A stretch of 35,992 nt of DNA from Thiobacillus denitrificans DSM 12475 (GCF_000376425.1 NZ_AQWL01000018.1:1-35992); one strand, 5' to 3'. Positions 18,602 to 28,859 are shown, counted from the stretch's first letter. Program-made: numbers and translations. Notes: a model not told the origin generated them from the letters alone.

Positions 18602-21424
18602 TCAGTGCCGCGCCAGCGCCGGTTGCAGATACTTGCCGGTATGGCTGGCCGGATTGTCGGACACGGCTTCGGGCGTGCCTTCGGCGATGATCTGTCCGCC
18701 GCCGGCCCCGCCTTCGGGGCCGAGGTCGATCAGCCAGTCGGCGGTCTTGATCACATCCAGGTTGTGCTCGATGACGACCACGCTGTTGCCGGCGTCTGAC
18801 AGTCGCTGCAGTACTTTCAGCAAGAGGTCGATGTCGGCGAAATGCAGACCGGTAGTCGGCTCGTCGAGGATGTAGAGCGTGCGCCCAGTGTCGCGCTTGG
18901 ACAGTTCGAGCGCGAGCTTGACGCGCTGCGCTTCGCCGCCGGACAGCGTGGTGGCGGACTGGCCGAGGCGGATGTAGCCCAGTCCGACGTCGAGCAGGGT
19001 CTGCAGCTTGCGCTTGACCACCGGCACCGCGGCGAAGAATTCATGCGCCTGCTCGATGGTCATTTCCAGCACGTCGCGGATGGTCCTGCCCTTGTACTGC
19101 ACTTCCAGCGTTTCGCGGTTGTAGCGCGCGCCGTGGCAGACATCGCACGGCACGTAGATGTCGGGCAGGAAATGCATCTCAACCTTGATCACGCCGTCGC
19201 CCTGGCAGGCCTCGCAACGTCCGCCCTTGACGTTGAAGCTGAAGCGGCCCGGGCCATAACCGCGCGTGCGCGCTTCCGGCACCCCGGCGAACAGTTCGCG
19301 GATTGGCGTGAAAAGGCCGGTGTAGGTGGCCGGGTTGGAACGCGGGGTGCGGCCGATCGGCGACTGGTCGACGTTGATCACCTTGTCAAAAAATGCCAGC
19401 CCGTGGATCTCGCCGTGCGGGGCGGGCTCGGCGCTGGAACCATAGAGGTGGCGCGCGACCGCGGTGTAGAGGGTGTCGTTGATCAGCGTCGATTTGCCCG
19501 ATCCGGAGACGCCGGTGACGCAGACGAACAGTCCCACCGGCAGGTTGAGCGTGACGTTCTTCAGGTTGTTGCCGCTGGCATTCGTCACCACCAGCTGTCT
19601 TTCGGCATCGGGTGCGCGGCGTTTCTTGGGAATGGCGATCGCGCGCCGCCCCGACAGATACTGGCCGGTGAGCGAGGCCGGGCTCAGGCGGATTTCCTCC
19701 GGCGACCCTTCGGCTACCACTTCGCCGCCATGCACGCCGGCGCCGGGGCCCATGTCGACCACGTAATCGGCGGCGCGGATCGCGTCCTCGTCGTGCTCGA
19801 CCACCAGTACCGAGTTGCCGATGTCGCGCAGGTGCTTGAGCGTAGCGAGCAGGCGGTCGTTGTCGCGCTGGTGCAGGCCGATCGACGGTTCGTCGAGCAC
19901 ATACATCACGCCGGTGAGGCCGGAGCCGATCTGCGAGGCGAGGCGGATGCGCTGCGCCTCGCCGCCCGACAAGGTGTCGGCGGAACGGTCGAGCGACAGG
20001 TAATCGAGCCCCACGTTATTGAGGAAGCCGACGCGGGCGACGATTTCCTTGACGATCTTGTCGGCAATCTGCGCGCGGTGACCGTCGAGCCTGAGCGCCT
20101 CGAAAAATCCCAGCACCTGTTTCAAGGGCATCGCGCTGACTGCATAGATGGGCACGCCGCCGACCATGACATGGCGCGCTTCCTCGCGCAGGCGGGTTCC
20201 CTTGCAGGTCGGGCAGGGCTTGTTGTTCTGGTACTTGGCGAGTTCCTCACGCACCGCCATCGAGTCGGACTCGTGGTAGCGGCGCGCCATGTTGGCGAGC
20301 ACGCCCTCGAACGGATAACTCCTGGTGGTGTAGCCGCCGCGCGGCGCCAGCGTCTGGAAGGCGATCGCTTCGCGGCTAGAACCGTTGAGAATCACGTCCT
20401 GAATGCGCGGCGGCAGCGACTCCCACGGTGTGTCGAGTTCGAAACCGTAATGCATCGCCAGGCTTTGCAGCATCATGTAGAAGAACTGGTTGCGCTTGTC
20501 CCAGCCCTTGATCGCGCCACTGGCCAGCGACAGGTGCGGGAAGGCGACCACGCGCGCCGGATCGAAGAAGGTGATCTGGCCGAGGCCGTCGCATTTCGGG
20601 CAGGCGCCCATCGGATTGTTGAATGAGAACAGGCGCGGTTCCAGTTCGGGCAGCGCGTAGCTGCATACCGGACAGGCGAATTTGGCGGAGAACAGATGTT
20701 CGCGGCCGGAGTCCATTTCCACTGCCAGTGCGCGCCCATCCGCATGGCGCAACGCGGTCTCGAAGCTTTCGGCCAGGCGCTGCTTGGCGTCGGCACGTAC
20801 CTTCAAACGGTCGACCACCACCTCGATGGTGTGCTTCTTGTTCTTGTCGAGCTTGGGCACGGCATCGATCTCGTGCACGCTGCCGTCGACCCGCACCCGC
20901 ACGAAGCCCTGCGCACGCAGCTCGGCGAAGAGCTCTATGTTTTCGCCCTTCCTGCCCACCAGCAGCGGCGCCAGGATCATCAGCCTGGTGTCTTCCGGCA
21001 ACGCCAGCACCGCGTCGACCATCTGCGACACCGTCTGTGCCGCCAGCGTGATGTGGTGTTCCGGGCACTGCGGATCGCCGACACGGGCGTACAGCAGGCG
21101 CAGATAGTCGTGGATTTCGGTGACAGTGCCGACGGTCGAGCGCGGGTTGTGGCTGGTGGCCTTCTGCTCGATGGAAATCGCCGGGGACAGGCCCTCGATC
21201 AGGTCGACGTCAGGCTTTTCCATCAACTGCAGGAACTGCCGCGCGTAGGCCGACAGCGATTCGACGTAGCGCCGCTGCCCTTCGGCGTAGAGCGTGTCGA
21301 AGGCGAGCGAGGACTTGCCCGAGCCCGACAGTCCCGTGATCACCACCAGCTTGTTGCGCGGCAGGTCGAGGTTGACGTTTTTCAGGTTGTGGGTGCGGGC
21401 GCCGCGGATGCGGATGTATTCCAT
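18602..21424 (-). CDS. uvrA: Excinuclease ABC subunit A
   Basis: Damage-recognition ATPase of nucleotide excision repair; loads UvrB onto damaged DNA. The ATG at 21424 ([17 protein letters not shown]) gives 940 residues, identical in length to E. coli UvrA; an in-frame TTG at 21466 is unlikely. Two ABC modules are visible, with Walker [10 protein letters not shown] and GVSGSGKST and two LSGGEAQR signatures. Zinc-binding CxxC pairs occur (CPVC...CPKC, CPTC, CEAC...CDVC). No LexA-like box was seen in the 21425-21508 gap, so SOS control is not supported. It faces the yajR-like gene divergently. Confidence 0.97.
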   Translation of the reverse strand: MEYIRIRGARTHNLKNVNLDLPRNKLVVITGLSGSGKSSLAFDTLYAEGQRRYVESLSAYARQFLQLMEKPDVDLIEGLSPAISIEQKATSHNPRSTVGTVTEIHDYLRLLYARVGDPQCPEHHITLAAQTVSQMVDAVLALPEDTRLMILAPLLVGRKGENIELFAELRAQGFVRVRVDGSVHEIDAVPKLDKNKKHTIEVVVDRLKVRADAKQRLAESFETALRHADGRALAVEMDSGREHLFSAKFACPVCSYALPELEPRLFSFNNPMGACPKCDGLGQITFFDPARVVAFPHLSLASGAIKGWDKRNQFFYMMLQSLAMHYGFELDTPWESLPPRIQDVILNGSSREAIAFQTLAPRGGYTTRSYPFEGVLANMARRYHESDSMAVREELAKYQNNKPCPTCKGTRLREEARHVMVGGVPIYAVSAMPLKQVLGFFEALRLDGHRAQIADKIVKEIVARVGFLNNVGLDYLSLDRSADTLSGGEAQRIRLASQIGSGLTGVMYVLDEPSIGLHQRDNDRLLATLKHLRDIGNSVLVVEHDEDAIRAADYVVDMGPGAGVHGGEVVAEGSPEEIRLSPASLTGQYLSGRRAIAIPKKRRAPDAERQLVVTNASGNNLKNVTLNLPVGLFVCVTGVSGSGKSTLINDTLYTAVARHLYGSSAEPAPHGEIHGLAFFDKVINVDQSPIGRTPRSNPATYTGLFTPIRELFAGVPEARTRGYGPGRFSFNVKGGRCEACQGDGVIKVEMHFLPDIYVPCDVCHGARYNRETLEVQYKGRTIRDVLEMTIEQAHEFFAAVPVVKRKLQTLLDVGLGYIRLGQSATTLSGGEAQRVKLALELSKRDTGRTLYILDEPTTGLHFADIDLLLKVLQRLSDAGNSVVVIEHNLDVIKTADWLIDLGPEGGAGGGQIIAEGTPEAVSDNPASHTGKYLQPALARH

Positions 21425-21508
21425 GGGTTGACAGCCATCGGTTAGGTCGGCGAGCGTAATTCGCAACCTGCTAATATAACGGACTTCCCGATTTCACCGA
21501 ATTCCGCA
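21425..21508. promoter_or_regulatory. Divergent uvrA/yajR promoter region
   Basis: The 84-bp gap holds an AT-rich CTAATATAAC (21471-21480) that offers -10-like hexamers on both strands. No convincing -35 box is paired with it. A TTGACA (21428-21433) lies on the plus strand but has no -10 at a suitable distance. Confidence 0.3.
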
Positions 21509-21535
21509 GTGGCCAACCTCGACCTGTCAGAAAGC

Positions 21536-22891
21536 ATGACCCGCGCCGAAAAACGCGCTGCAGCGGGCCTGGCGGCGATTTTCGGCCTGCGCATGCTGGG
21601 CATGTTCCTCATCCTGCCGGTGTTCGCGCTGTACGCCGAACATCTGCCCGGCGGCGACAACCATACCCTGGTTGGCCTCGCCCTTGGCATGTACGGCCTG
21701 ACCCAGGCGATTCTGATGATCCCCTTCGGCATGGCGTCCGACCGCATCGGGCGCAAGAAGGTCATCATCTTCGGTCTCATCGTGTTCGCGCTCGGCAGCT
21801 TTCTGGCCGCCACCGCCACCGACATCTACTGGACCATCGCCGGCCGTGCGCTGCAGGGCGCCGGCGCCATTTCCGCCGCCGTCACCGCGATGCTGGCCGA
21901 CCTCACGCGCGAGGAGCACCGCACCAAGGCGATGGCGCTGGTCGGCTCGACCATCGGCCTCGCTTTTGCCGTGTCGCTGGTGGCAGGGCCGGCGCTCAAC
22001 CGTGTCATCGGCGTGCCGGGCATTTTTGCGCTGACGGGCGCGCTGGCGCTGGCCGCCATCTGGGTGGTGAAAGTGTGGATGCCCGAACCCGCAGAAAGCT
22101 ATTTTCACGCCGATGCGCAGGCCAACCCGGCGAAACTGATCGACGTGCTGAAGGACCGCCAGCTGTTGCGGCTCGACTTCGGCATCTTCTCCCTGCACGC
22201 CGCGCAGATGGCGATGTTCGTGGTGGTGCCGGTGGCGCTCAAAAATAGCGGTCTGGCGGCCGACCACCACTGGGCCGTTTACCTGCCGGTACTGCTCGGA
22301 TCCTTCGTGCTGATGCTGCCCGCCATCATTGCTGGCGAGAAACGCGGCAAGATGAAGCCGGTGTTCGTCGGTGCGGTGGCGCTGATGCTGCTGGCGCAGC
22401 TGGGGCTGGCCTTCGGCATCGACCATTTCTGGGGCATCGTGTGGGCGCTGTTCTTCTACTTCGTCGCTTTCAACCTGCTCGAGGCCAGTCTGCCCTCGCT
22501 CATCTCCAAGCTGGCTCCGGTGTCGGCCAAGGGTACCGCAATGGGCGTCTACAATACCGCGCAGTCGCTGGGCCTGTTTTTCGGCGGCGTGTTCGGCGGC
22601 TGGCTGGCACAGCACCACGGCTTTGCGGCCGTTTTCATATTCTGCGTGGTGCTGATGGCGGCATGGCTGCTGGCCAGCCTGTCGATGGCGCCGCCGCCCG
22701 CGATCAAGACCCGGCTGTTCCGTGTTGGCGTGATGCCCGCGGGCCAGGCCGCCCTGCTGAGGGCGCAGCTGGCCGAGGTGGCGGGCGTGGTCGAAGCCGT
22801 GGTATTGGCCGAGGAAGGCGTGGCCATGCTCAAGGTCAGCCTCCAGGGCTGGGACGAAGCCGGCGCGCGCAGCCTGCTTGAGGCAGCCTGA
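21536..22891 (+). CDS. yajR: MFS transporter, YajR type with C-terminal YAM domain
   Basis: Inner-membrane major facilitator with about twelve hydrophobic segments. The sequence after [24 protein letters not shown] follows E. coli YajR closely, including motif A ([13 protein letters not shown]) and [23 protein letters not shown]. The last 55 or so residues ([16 protein letters not shown] to the end) form a ferredoxin-like YAM domain as in YajR. ATG 21536 gives 451 residues; a GTG at 21509 would add nine residues, and neither has a clear ribosome-binding site. The substrate of this family is not established. Confidence 0.85.
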   Translation: MTRAEKRAAAGLAAIFGLRMLGMFLILPVFALYAEHLPGGDNHTLVGLALGMYGLTQAILMIPFGMASDRIGRKKVIIFGLIVFALGSFLAATATDIYWTIAGRALQGAGAISAAVTAMLADLTREEHRTKAMALVGSTIGLAFAVSLVAGPALNRVIGVPGIFALTGALALAAIWVVKVWMPEPAESYFHADAQANPAKLIDVLKDRQLLRLDFGIFSLHAAQMAMFVVVPVALKNSGLAADHHWAVYLPVLLGSFVLMLPAIIAGEKRGKMKPVFVGAVALMLLAQLGLAFGIDHFWGIVWALFFYFVAFNLLEASLPSLISKLAPVSAKGTAMGVYNTAQSLGLFFGGVFGGWLAQHHGFAAVFIFCVVLMAAWLLASLSMAPPPAIKTRLFRVGVMPAGQAALLRAQLAEVAGVVEAVVLAEEGVAMLKVSLQGWDEAGARSLLEAA

Positions 22892-22950
22892 TAGAATCCG
22901 CACCACATTCAGCACGATCAACTCAATCCACTTTCAATCCGGGGGAAAAC

Positions 22951-23433
22951 ATGGCATCCGTCAACAAGGTCATTCTGGTCGGCAATCTCGGGCGCGACCC
23001 CGAAATGCGTTACCTGCCGAGCGGGGAAGCCGTCGCCAATCTCGCCATCGCCACCACCGACAAATACAAGGACAAATCTGGCCAGCTGGTCGAAGCCACG
23101 GAATGGCATCGTGTCAGCTTCTTCGGCCGCACCGCGGAAGTGTGCGGGCAATACCTGAAAAAGGGCAGCCAGGTCTACGTCGAGGGTTCGATCCGTACGC
23201 GCAAATACACCGACAAGGAAGGCATCGAGAAATACGCGACGGAAATCCGCGGCGACCGCATGCAGATGCTGGGCAGCAAGGGCGGCGGCATGGCCGAGAT
23301 GGACGATGGCGGCTTCAACCAGGCGCCGCCGCGCAGTCAGCCGCGCAGCAATGCGGGCACAAATGCGCCGGCCGCCGCGCAGCGCCCGGCGAGCAGCGGC
23401 TTCGACGACATGGACGACGACATTCCGTTCTGA
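22951..23433 (+). CDS. ssb: Single-stranded DNA-binding protein
   Basis: Coats single-stranded DNA in replication, repair and recombination. The 160-residue protein has the OB fold at about residues 1-108 ([31 protein letters not shown], then [10 protein letters not shown]), a disordered Gln/Ala-rich linker and the acidic tip DDMDDDIPF that recruits partner proteins. GGGGGAAAAC is the ribosome-binding site. TAGAAT at 22892-22897 right after the yajR stop could be its -10 box, without a clear -35. In many proteobacteria ssb follows uvrA and an MFS gene, as here. Confidence 0.97.
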   Translation: MASVNKVILVGNLGRDPEMRYLPSGEAVANLAIATTDKYKDKSGQLVEATEWHRVSFFGRTAEVCGQYLKKGSQVYVEGSIRTRKYTDKEGIEKYATEIRGDRMQMLGSKGGGMAEMDDGGFNQAPPRSQPRSNAGTNAPAAAQRPASSGFDDMDDDIPF

Positions 23434-23524
23434 GTCTCAGGCTACAGAGCGGTCGGCCGATATCCCGCGCATTCATAATAAACGGGGCGGAGAGGGGGCG
23501 GCGTGCACGGCGCGCCGACATAGG

Positions 23525-25483
23525 GTGAACGATAAACAACACACGGCATCGGGCGCGTTGGGCGTCGCGCTTCTGCTCGGCGGAGGCTTGCTGTCGCCTG
23601 TCATGGCACGGGCGGAGATCACCGAATCCGATTTCCTCAACGACGTGCCGGTGGTGTTGTCGGCGTCGCGCCTGTCGCAGCCGGTGGGCGAGGCGCCTGC
23701 GGCCGTCACCGTCATCGACCAGGCCATGATCCGCGCCTCGGGCTTTCGCGACATTCCCGATTTGTTCCGCCTGGTGCCGGGTTTCAGCGTGGCCTATACC
23801 CGCGACAACACCTGGGGCGTCGGCTATCACGGGCTGGCCGACGCCTTTTCCCGGCGGATGCAGGTGCTGATCGACGGGCGCTCGGTCTATACCGCTGCAT
23901 TCGGCGAGGTGCCCTGGTCATCGCTTCCGCTGTCGATCGAGGATATCGAGCGCATCGAGGTGGTACGTGGCCCCAATTCGGCAACCTATGGGTCGAATGC
24001 CTTTTTCGGCATCATCAGCATCATCACCAAAGATGCCGCCCAGGTGCCGGGTAACCATCTCTCGGTGCAGGTCGGCGGGCAGGGCATGCGCGGCGCCATG
24101 TTCCGCCATGGGGGCGGCAAGGATGACCTGCGCTACCGGCTGACCGTGTCGGACCAGCGGCGCGACCGCTTCGATAGCCAGATGGAAAAAACGGCCACCC
24201 GCCACATGGATTTAAGGGCGGATTATCGTTTGTCGCCGACGGATGAAATAAGCACCACGTTTGCCTTGAGCCGCGGCGACTGGCGCCAGGGGGTGGTGGA
24301 AAACGAGGATTTTGTCGACCCGGTGCGGCGTCTGGATACCGGCACGGAACATTTTCAGCTGAAGTTCCGGCGCGTGCTCGACCCGGAAAACGAATGGTCG
24401 CTGCAGTTCTATCACGCGCGCGTCCGCAAGGAGGACGATTTTGTCGTGCCGACCCCTTTTGGCCTGGTGCCAGTGGATTACGGCTACACCCAGTGGCGGG
24501 AAGACATCGAGTTTCAGATGATATCGCGGGCAAGCGAACGCCTGCGTCTGGTATGGGGTGCCGAAGCGCGCTGGGAAGGCGTGAAGTCGCCAGCGTATTT
24601 TTACAATAAGGATGCGCGTGCCGGCGCGCTGTATCGCCTGTTCGGCAACGCCGAGTGGCGCCCTGTTCCGGACTGGATGATCCATGCGGGCGCCCTGGCC
24701 GAGCATCATTACCTGAGCGGTTTCGATGTGTCGCCCCGCCTGGCGGTGAATTTCCTCCAGTCCGCCGATCATGCCTTCCGTGCATCCATCACCCAGGCCT
24801 ATCGATCCCCCACTTTTTTCGAGGCTGAGGGAGACCTGCGCTTCTTTACCGTAAATGGAAATCAGGTTGACCGTGTGTTTGCGCCTGCGGACGGCCTGCA
24901 GCCCGAACGGATTCTGTCCCGGGAAGTGGGCTACATCGGACACGTCCGGCCTTTGCGCTTGCAGTTCGATGTCCGCCTGTTTGACGACAAGGTCCGGCGA
25001 ATGATGGGTTCGCTGGATATTGGCGATGATCCGGGGGCGGTCTTTCCCAAGCTGTTTCAGGCCAGCAACCAGCATAGCGTCGATATCCGGGGCGCTGACG
25101 TTCAATTGCGCTGGACGCCGCAACGCTGGCTCGACCTGGTCATGTCCTACGCACGCGTAAAGATCGAAGCGGAGGAAAAGGATATTGCGCACTCTGCGCC
25201 GACCCATAACTTTTCTGCACTGGGAATATTCAAGCTTGCCGACGGCTGGGAGACCAGTGTCGGGGTTTACCGGGTGGGCGCCATGTACTGGCTGGGCGAC
25301 GGCGACATCACGAAGGCGTTTACCCGGGTCGACGCGCGCCTGGCCAGGCGCTGGAAAACAGCGGGACATCAGATGGAACTGGCCCTGGTCGGCCAGAACC
25401 TGGGTGGCAGGCGCTACGAGGAGTTTCGCAATGACAACCTGTTTGGCCGGCGAGCCTATCTGAGCCTCATGTTCGACTGGTAA
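23525..25483 (+). CDS. TonB-dependent outer-membrane receptor
   Basis: Takes up a large or scarce ligand across the outer membrane with TonB energy. The GTG at 23525 gives 652 residues with a signal peptide (about 1-30, ending VMARAE), a plug domain (EAPAAVTVIDQAMIRASGFRDIPDLFRLVPG to IERIEVVRGPNSATYGSNAFFGIISIITK, residues about 50-175) and a beta-barrel ending in an aromatic residue (SLMFDW). The start has only a weak TAGG upstream, and no better one is seen before ssb ends. No Fur-like box, riboswitch, periplasmic-binding or ABC transporter genes are adjacent, so the ligand is unknown. Confidence 0.88.
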   Translation: MNDKQHTASGALGVALLLGGGLLSPVMARAEITESDFLNDVPVVLSASRLSQPVGEAPAAVTVIDQAMIRASGFRDIPDLFRLVPGFSVAYTRDNTWGVGYHGLADAFSRRMQVLIDGRSVYTAAFGEVPWSSLPLSIEDIERIEVVRGPNSATYGSNAFFGIISIITKDAAQVPGNHLSVQVGGQGMRGAMFRHGGGKDDLRYRLTVSDQRRDRFDSQMEKTATRHMDLRADYRLSPTDEISTTFALSRGDWRQGVVENEDFVDPVRRLDTGTEHFQLKFRRVLDPENEWSLQFYHARVRKEDDFVVPTPFGLVPVDYGYTQWREDIEFQMISRASERLRLVWGAEARWEGVKSPAYFYNKDARAGALYRLFGNAEWRPVPDWMIHAGALAEHHYLSGFDVSPRLAVNFLQSADHAFRASITQAYRSPTFFEAEGDLRFFTVNGNQVDRVFAPADGLQPERILSREVGYIGHVRPLRLQFDVRLFDDKVRRMMGSLDIGDDPGAVFPKLFQASNQHSVDIRGADVQLRWTPQRWLDLVMSYARVKIEAEEKDIAHSAPTHNFSALGIFKLADGWETSVGVYRVGAMYWLGDGDITKAFTRVDARLARRWKTAGHQMELALVGQNLGGRRYEEFRNDNLFGRRAYLSLMFDW

Positions 25484-25558
25484 GGAAACCCCGGGGCCGG
25501 TCACGGATTCCGTTCAAGGATGCGGCATTGAACTGGCGAAGACCAGCCTCATATTCGG

Positions 25559-25564
25559 TATAAT
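25559..25564 (+). promoter_or_regulatory. Putative -10 box before the FmdB-like gene
   Basis: A perfect TATAAT lies 31 bp upstream of the ATG. No matching -35 box is found at 16-18 bp; TTGAAC is 25 bp away. A promoter is needed here because the preceding gene belongs to a different function group. Confidence 0.4.
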
Positions 25565-25595
25565 TCCGCAACTTCTTGATTTATCGGAGCGAATC

Positions 25596-25868
25596 ATGCC
25601 GATTTATGCCTACAAATGTGCGTCCTGCGGTTTTTCGCAGGACGAAATGCAAAAAATGTCCGACGCGCCGCTGACGGATTGCCCGTCGTGCGGCAAGGCC
25701 GCCTACGCCAAGCAGCTCACGGCGGCAGGCTTCGCCCTGAAGGGGACCGGCTGGTATGCCACCGATTTCAAGGGTGGCGGTAGCAAACCGGCCGAAACGA
25801 AGCCCGAAACGCAGCCTGAAGCGCCCGCGCCAGCCTGCGGCACGGGCGCCTGTCCGGCGTGTAACTGA
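25596..25868 (+). CDS. FmdB-family zinc-ribbon protein
   Basis: A 90-residue protein with an N-terminal zinc ribbon: MPIYAYKCASCGFSQDEMQ followed by LTDCPSCG, giving two CxxC pairs (C8/C11 and about C33/C36). The C-terminal third is low-complexity (Lys, Pro, Glu, Ala) and ends CGTGACPACN. The family is annotated as putative regulatory protein, with no firmly known role. It precedes DUF502 and aspS, an arrangement common in betaproteobacteria, but a strong terminator separates it from them. Confidence 0.9.
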   Translation: MPIYAYKCASCGFSQDEMQKMSDAPLTDCPSCGKAAYAKQLTAAGFALKGTGWYATDFKGGGSKPAETKPETQPEAPAPACGTGACPACN

Positions 25869-25886
25869 CGGGGCCGGATGTGCCGG

Positions 25887-25923
25887 GAAGCGGGCGGTGC
25901 GAGCCGCCCGCTTCTTCGTTTTT
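25887..25923 (+). terminator. Intrinsic terminator after the FmdB-like gene
   Basis: GAAGCGGGCGG (25887-25897) and CCGCCCGCTTC (25904-25914) form a perfect 11-bp stem around TGCGAG, followed by TTCGTTTTT. Confidence 0.85.
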
Positions 25924-25938
25924 GACTGATTGGAACGA

Positions 25939-26541
25939 ATGAAACGCTATTTCATTACCGGTCTGCTGATCTGGGTGCCCCTGGGGATCACCCTGTGGGT
26001 GCTCGACCTGTTGATCGGCACCATGGATCAGAGCCTGATGGTGCTGCCTGCCGAATGGCTGCCCGAAGCCTGGCTGGGGATGCGAATTCCCGGTCTCGGC
26101 GTGATCCTGACGCTGCTGGTCATCGTGCTGACCGGCATGTTCGGCGCCAATTTCGTCGGCCAGAAGATCGTCGACTTCTGGGAGCGGCAATTGATCCGCA
26201 TCCCGGTGGTGAAAACCATCTACGGCAGCGTCAAGCAGGTATCCGACACCATCCTGTCGGGCAGCGGCCATGCCTTTCGCAAGGTATTGCTGGTGCGCTA
26301 CCCGCATCCGCAGGCATGGTCGCTGGCGTTTCAGACCAATCTTCCGGACGAGGTGGCGCGCATGCTGCCGGAGGAGCACGTGGCGGTATTCATTCCCACC
26401 ACGCCGAGCCCGGTGAACGGCTTTTATTTTTACGTGAAAAAGAGCGAGGTTGTCGAACTGGATATGTCGGTCGACCGCGCATTGAAATACATCGTCTCGA
26501 TGGGCGTCGCTTCGAGTGAAGCACGCCCCGGCACTAAATAG
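25939..26541 (+). CDS. DUF502 family membrane protein
   Basis: A 200-residue protein starting MKRYFITGLLIWVPLGI. It has two N-terminal membrane segments (about residues 4-28 and 51-74), then a conserved soluble part (QLIRIPVVKTIYGSVKQVSDTIL) and PEEHVAVFIPTTPSPVNGFYFYV. The family is widespread and uncharacterised; plant relatives are called COV. It starts 15 bp after the terminator T-run and ends 27 bp before aspS, so co-transcription with aspS is likely. Confidence 0.88.
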   Translation: MKRYFITGLLIWVPLGITLWVLDLLIGTMDQSLMVLPAEWLPEAWLGMRIPGLGVILTLLVIVLTGMFGANFVGQKIVDFWERQLIRIPVVKTIYGSVKQVSDTILSGSGHAFRKVLLVRYPHPQAWSLAFQTNLPDEVARMLPEEHVAVFIPTTPSPVNGFYFYVKKSEVVELDMSVDRALKYIVSMGVASSEARPGTK

Positions 26542-26568
26542 GCCAGGCTTTCAATTAGGAAAAAGCAC

Positions 26569-28362
26569 ATGCGTACTCATTACTGCGGCGCCGTCAGCGC
26601 CGCCGACATCGGCAACAGCGTCACCCTGTGCGGCTGGGCGCACCGCCGGCGCGATCACGGCGGGGTGATCTTCATCGACCTGCGCGACCGCGAAGGCATG
26701 ATGCAGGTGGTGATCGATCCCGATACGCCGGAAGCGTTCAAGCTGGCCGAGGAGGTGCGTTCCGAGTTTGTGCTGAAGATCGAGGGCCTGGTGCGGCCGC
26801 GCCCCGCCGGTACCGAAAACCCCAACATGCCGACTGGCATGGTCGAGCTGCTGACCAAAAAGCTGGAAGTGCTGAATCCCTCGCTGACGCCGCCGTTCCA
26901 GATCGACGACGACACCATCAACGAGAACATCCGCCTGCAGTACCGCTACCTCGACCTGCGCCGCGAGCCGATGCAGAAGAACCTGCGTCTGCGCTACCGC
27001 GTCTCCAAACTGATGCGCGACTACCTCGACGCGCACGGCTTCATGGAAGTCGAAACCCCGATGCTGACGCGCTCCACGCCGGAAGGCGCGCGCGACTATC
27101 TGGTGCCCTCCCGTGTGCACGACGGCATGTTCTACGCGCTGCCGCAGTCGCCGCAGCTGTTCAAGCAGCTCTTGATGGTGGCCGGCGTCGACCGTTATTT
27201 CCAGATCACCAAGTGCTTCCGTGACGAGGACCTGCGCGCCGACCGCCAGCCCGAATTCACCCAGGTCGACCTCGAAACCTCGTTCATGGGCGAAGAGGAG
27301 ATCATGGGTCTGGTCGAGGGCATGATCCGCGACATGATGAAGCGTGCGCAGGATATCGACCTGCCCGCCGCCTTCCCGCGCATGAGCTACGCTGAAGCGA
27401 TGAACCGCTACGGTTCCGACAAGCCCGACCTGCGGGTGACGCTGGAAATCGTCGACGTCGGCGACGCGATGCAGGATGTGGCCTTCAAGGTGTTCTCCGG
27501 CCCGGCCAACGACCCGAAAGGTCGCGTCGCCGCGCTGCGCATCCCCGGCGGCGCGGCCTTGAGCCGCAGCGAGATCGACGGCTACACCGAGTTCGTCAAG
27601 ATCTACGGCGCCAAGGGGCTGGCCTACATCAAGGTCAACGACGCCACGCAGCTGAACGAGGCCGGCCTGCAGTCGCCCATCGTCAAGAATCTTTCCGAAG
27701 CTGCCTTGCGTACGGTGATCGAACGTACCGGCGCTGCGAACGGCGACCTGGTTTTCTTCGGCGCGGATAAAGCCAAAGTGGTCAATGACGCCCTCGGCGC
27801 GCTGCGCCTGAAGATCGGTCACGAGAAAGGGCACCTCGACGGCCGCGCCTGGGCGCCATTGTGGGTGGTCGACTTCCCCATGTTCGAATACAACGAGGAC
27901 GAGAACCGCTGGGACGCGCTGCACCATCCTTTCACCGCACCCAAGGACGGCCACGAGGAATGGCTTGCCACCGATCCCGGCAAGTGTCTCTCCAGGGCCT
28001 ATGACATGGTGCTGAACGGCTGGGAAGTCGGCGGCGGCTCGGTGCGTATCCACCGCCAGGACGTGCAGGAGAAGGTGTTCGCCGCCTTGAACATCGGCGA
28101 GGCAGAGCGCCGTGAGAAGTTCGGCTTCCTGCTCGACGCGCTGCAGTACGGCGCGCCGCCGCACGGCGGCCTGGCGTTCGGGCTGGACAGGCTGGTGACG
28201 CTGATGACCGGCGCCGAATCGATCCGCGACGTCATCGCCTTCCCCAAGACCCAGCGCGCCTCCTGCCTGATGACCAACGCGCCCAACGTGGTTGACGAGA
28301 AGCAGCTGCGCGAGCTGCATATCCGGCTGCGCAACATCAATCCGGCGGACAAGGTGGCTTAA
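26569..28362 (+). CDS. aspS: Aspartyl-tRNA synthetase, probably non-discriminating
   Basis: Class II synthetase of 597 residues: N-terminal OB anticodon-binding domain (1-105), catalytic core with [18 protein letters not shown] (motif 2) and [10 protein letters not shown] (motif 3), and a bacterial GAD insertion between them. In the anticodon domain it has RRRDHGG with H30 and [10 protein letters not shown] with G81. These match the His/Gly pair that in Pseudomonas aeruginosa AspRS allows charging of tRNA-Asn. If so, Asp-tRNA-Asn would be amidated by GatCAB, which is not in this window. TTAGGAAAAAGCAC is the ribosome-binding site. Confidence 0.96.
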   Translation: MRTHYCGAVSAADIGNSVTLCGWAHRRRDHGGVIFIDLRDREGMMQVVIDPDTPEAFKLAEEVRSEFVLKIEGLVRPRPAGTENPNMPTGMVELLTKKLEVLNPSLTPPFQIDDDTINENIRLQYRYLDLRREPMQKNLRLRYRVSKLMRDYLDAHGFMEVETPMLTRSTPEGARDYLVPSRVHDGMFYALPQSPQLFKQLLMVAGVDRYFQITKCFRDEDLRADRQPEFTQVDLETSFMGEEEIMGLVEGMIRDMMKRAQDIDLPAAFPRMSYAEAMNRYGSDKPDLRVTLEIVDVGDAMQDVAFKVFSGPANDPKGRVAALRIPGGAALSRSEIDGYTEFVKIYGAKGLAYIKVNDATQLNEAGLQSPIVKNLSEAALRTVIERTGAANGDLVFFGADKAKVVNDALGALRLKIGHEKGHLDGRAWAPLWVVDFPMFEYNEDENRWDALHHPFTAPKDGHEEWLATDPGKCLSRAYDMVLNGWEVGGGSVRIHRQDVQEKVFAALNIGEAERREKFGFLLDALQYGAPPHGGLAFGLDRLVTLMTGAESIRDVIAFPKTQRASCLMTNAPNVVDEKQLRELHIRLRNINPADKVA

Positions 28363-28372
28363 TTTTTTTCAT

Positions 28373-28537
28373 CCGCGAATACCCGAAGGGCATAAAGGAC
28401 GCGAAGGGGCGCGAAGAAAACCTTGACTACATTGTCATTGCGAGCGCTCTGGCGGGCATAAACTCCGCGAAGCCATCACGGCACGAGAGCCGGCTCTGCC
28501 CTTCTTCGCGTCCTTTATGCCCTTCGGGTATTCGCGG
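28373..28537. repeat. 165-bp MITE-like palindromic element
   Basis: The ends are a perfect 34-bp inverted repeat (28373-28406 and 28504-28537). Key motifs in the arm are CCGCGAATACCCGAAGG and GGCATAAAGGACGCGAAG. A third, decayed copy of part of the arm lies inside at 28454-28472 (16 of 19 bases equal to 28388-28406). The core also resembles dispersed intergenic repeats (GTCATTGCGAGCG at 28434-28446, CGCGAAGCCATC at 28466-28477) and has the 12-bp palindrome AGAGCCGGCTCT (28486-28497). No ORF is inside. It fills almost the whole gap between aspS and the next gene. Confidence 0.85.
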
Positions 28538-28553
28538 ACAAAAGGATTCCGAA

Positions 28554-28859
28554 ATGAAATTCGCAGATACCCTGAAAACCCTGCCCGAGTTTGCCGGTGA
28601 CAAGCTGGTACTGATCGATGCGGCCGGCGTCGAAATCGCGGCCATTGCCAATGCGCCCGGCAGCGCCGGATCGTTCCGCGTCTACGCCTATCTCGCGCAG
28701 CAGTATGGCGCGATCAACGCCGAGGCCGCTGCCGAGGGGCTGGCGATTTTCGCCGAGCATACCGAGGATGCCAGCATGCATCCCGGCAGGCATCCCAACA
28801 TCGACCGCCTGATCGGCCTCATGGTCAGCGGCGAAACGCTTCACGCCCGCATCGAGTGA
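28554..28859 (+). CDS. Small conserved protein, DUF2322-like
   Basis: A 101-residue soluble protein without signal peptide or membrane segment. The stretch EGLAIFAEHTEDASMHPGRHPNIDRL (about 62-87) resembles what I recall of the DUF2322 family of beta- and gammaproteobacteria; this is from memory and not searched. AAGGA lies upstream. Its last codons overlap the nudB GTG as GTGA, so the two are translationally coupled. Function unknown. Confidence 0.75.
   Translation: MKFADTLKTLPEFAGDKLVLIDAAGVEIAAIANAPGSAGSFRVYAYLAQQYGAINAEAAAEGLAIFAEHTEDASMHPGRHPNIDRLIGLMVSGETLHARIE

Noticed and set aside
18842-20626. Long open frame (594 codons) on the plus strand opposite uvrA
   Set aside because: It is antisense to the conserved uvrA coding sequence; high GC at third positions leaves few stops there. 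The translation has no recognisable motif and no ribosome-binding site.
21425-21508. LexA/SOS box before uvrA
   Set aside because: No CTGT-N8-ACAG or CTG-N10-CAG pattern could be found in the gap.
21509-21535. GTG 21509 as the yajR start
   Set aside because: Possible, but the sequence matching the family begins at the ATG at 21536 and neither has a ribosome-binding site; kept only as an alternative.
21527-22921. 464-codon minus-strand frame opposite the yajR-like gene
   Set aside because: Shadow of a clearly conserved transporter; the translation is rich in Gln, His and Arg as expected of an antisense frame.
25484-25510. CCCCGGGG palindrome after the TonB receptor gene as terminator
   Set aside because: No loop and no T-run; likely chance in GC-rich sequence.
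26551-28320. 589-codon open frame on the minus strand opposite aspS
   Set aside because: Mirror of aspS codon usage; His-, Val- and Gly-rich translation with no family pattern.
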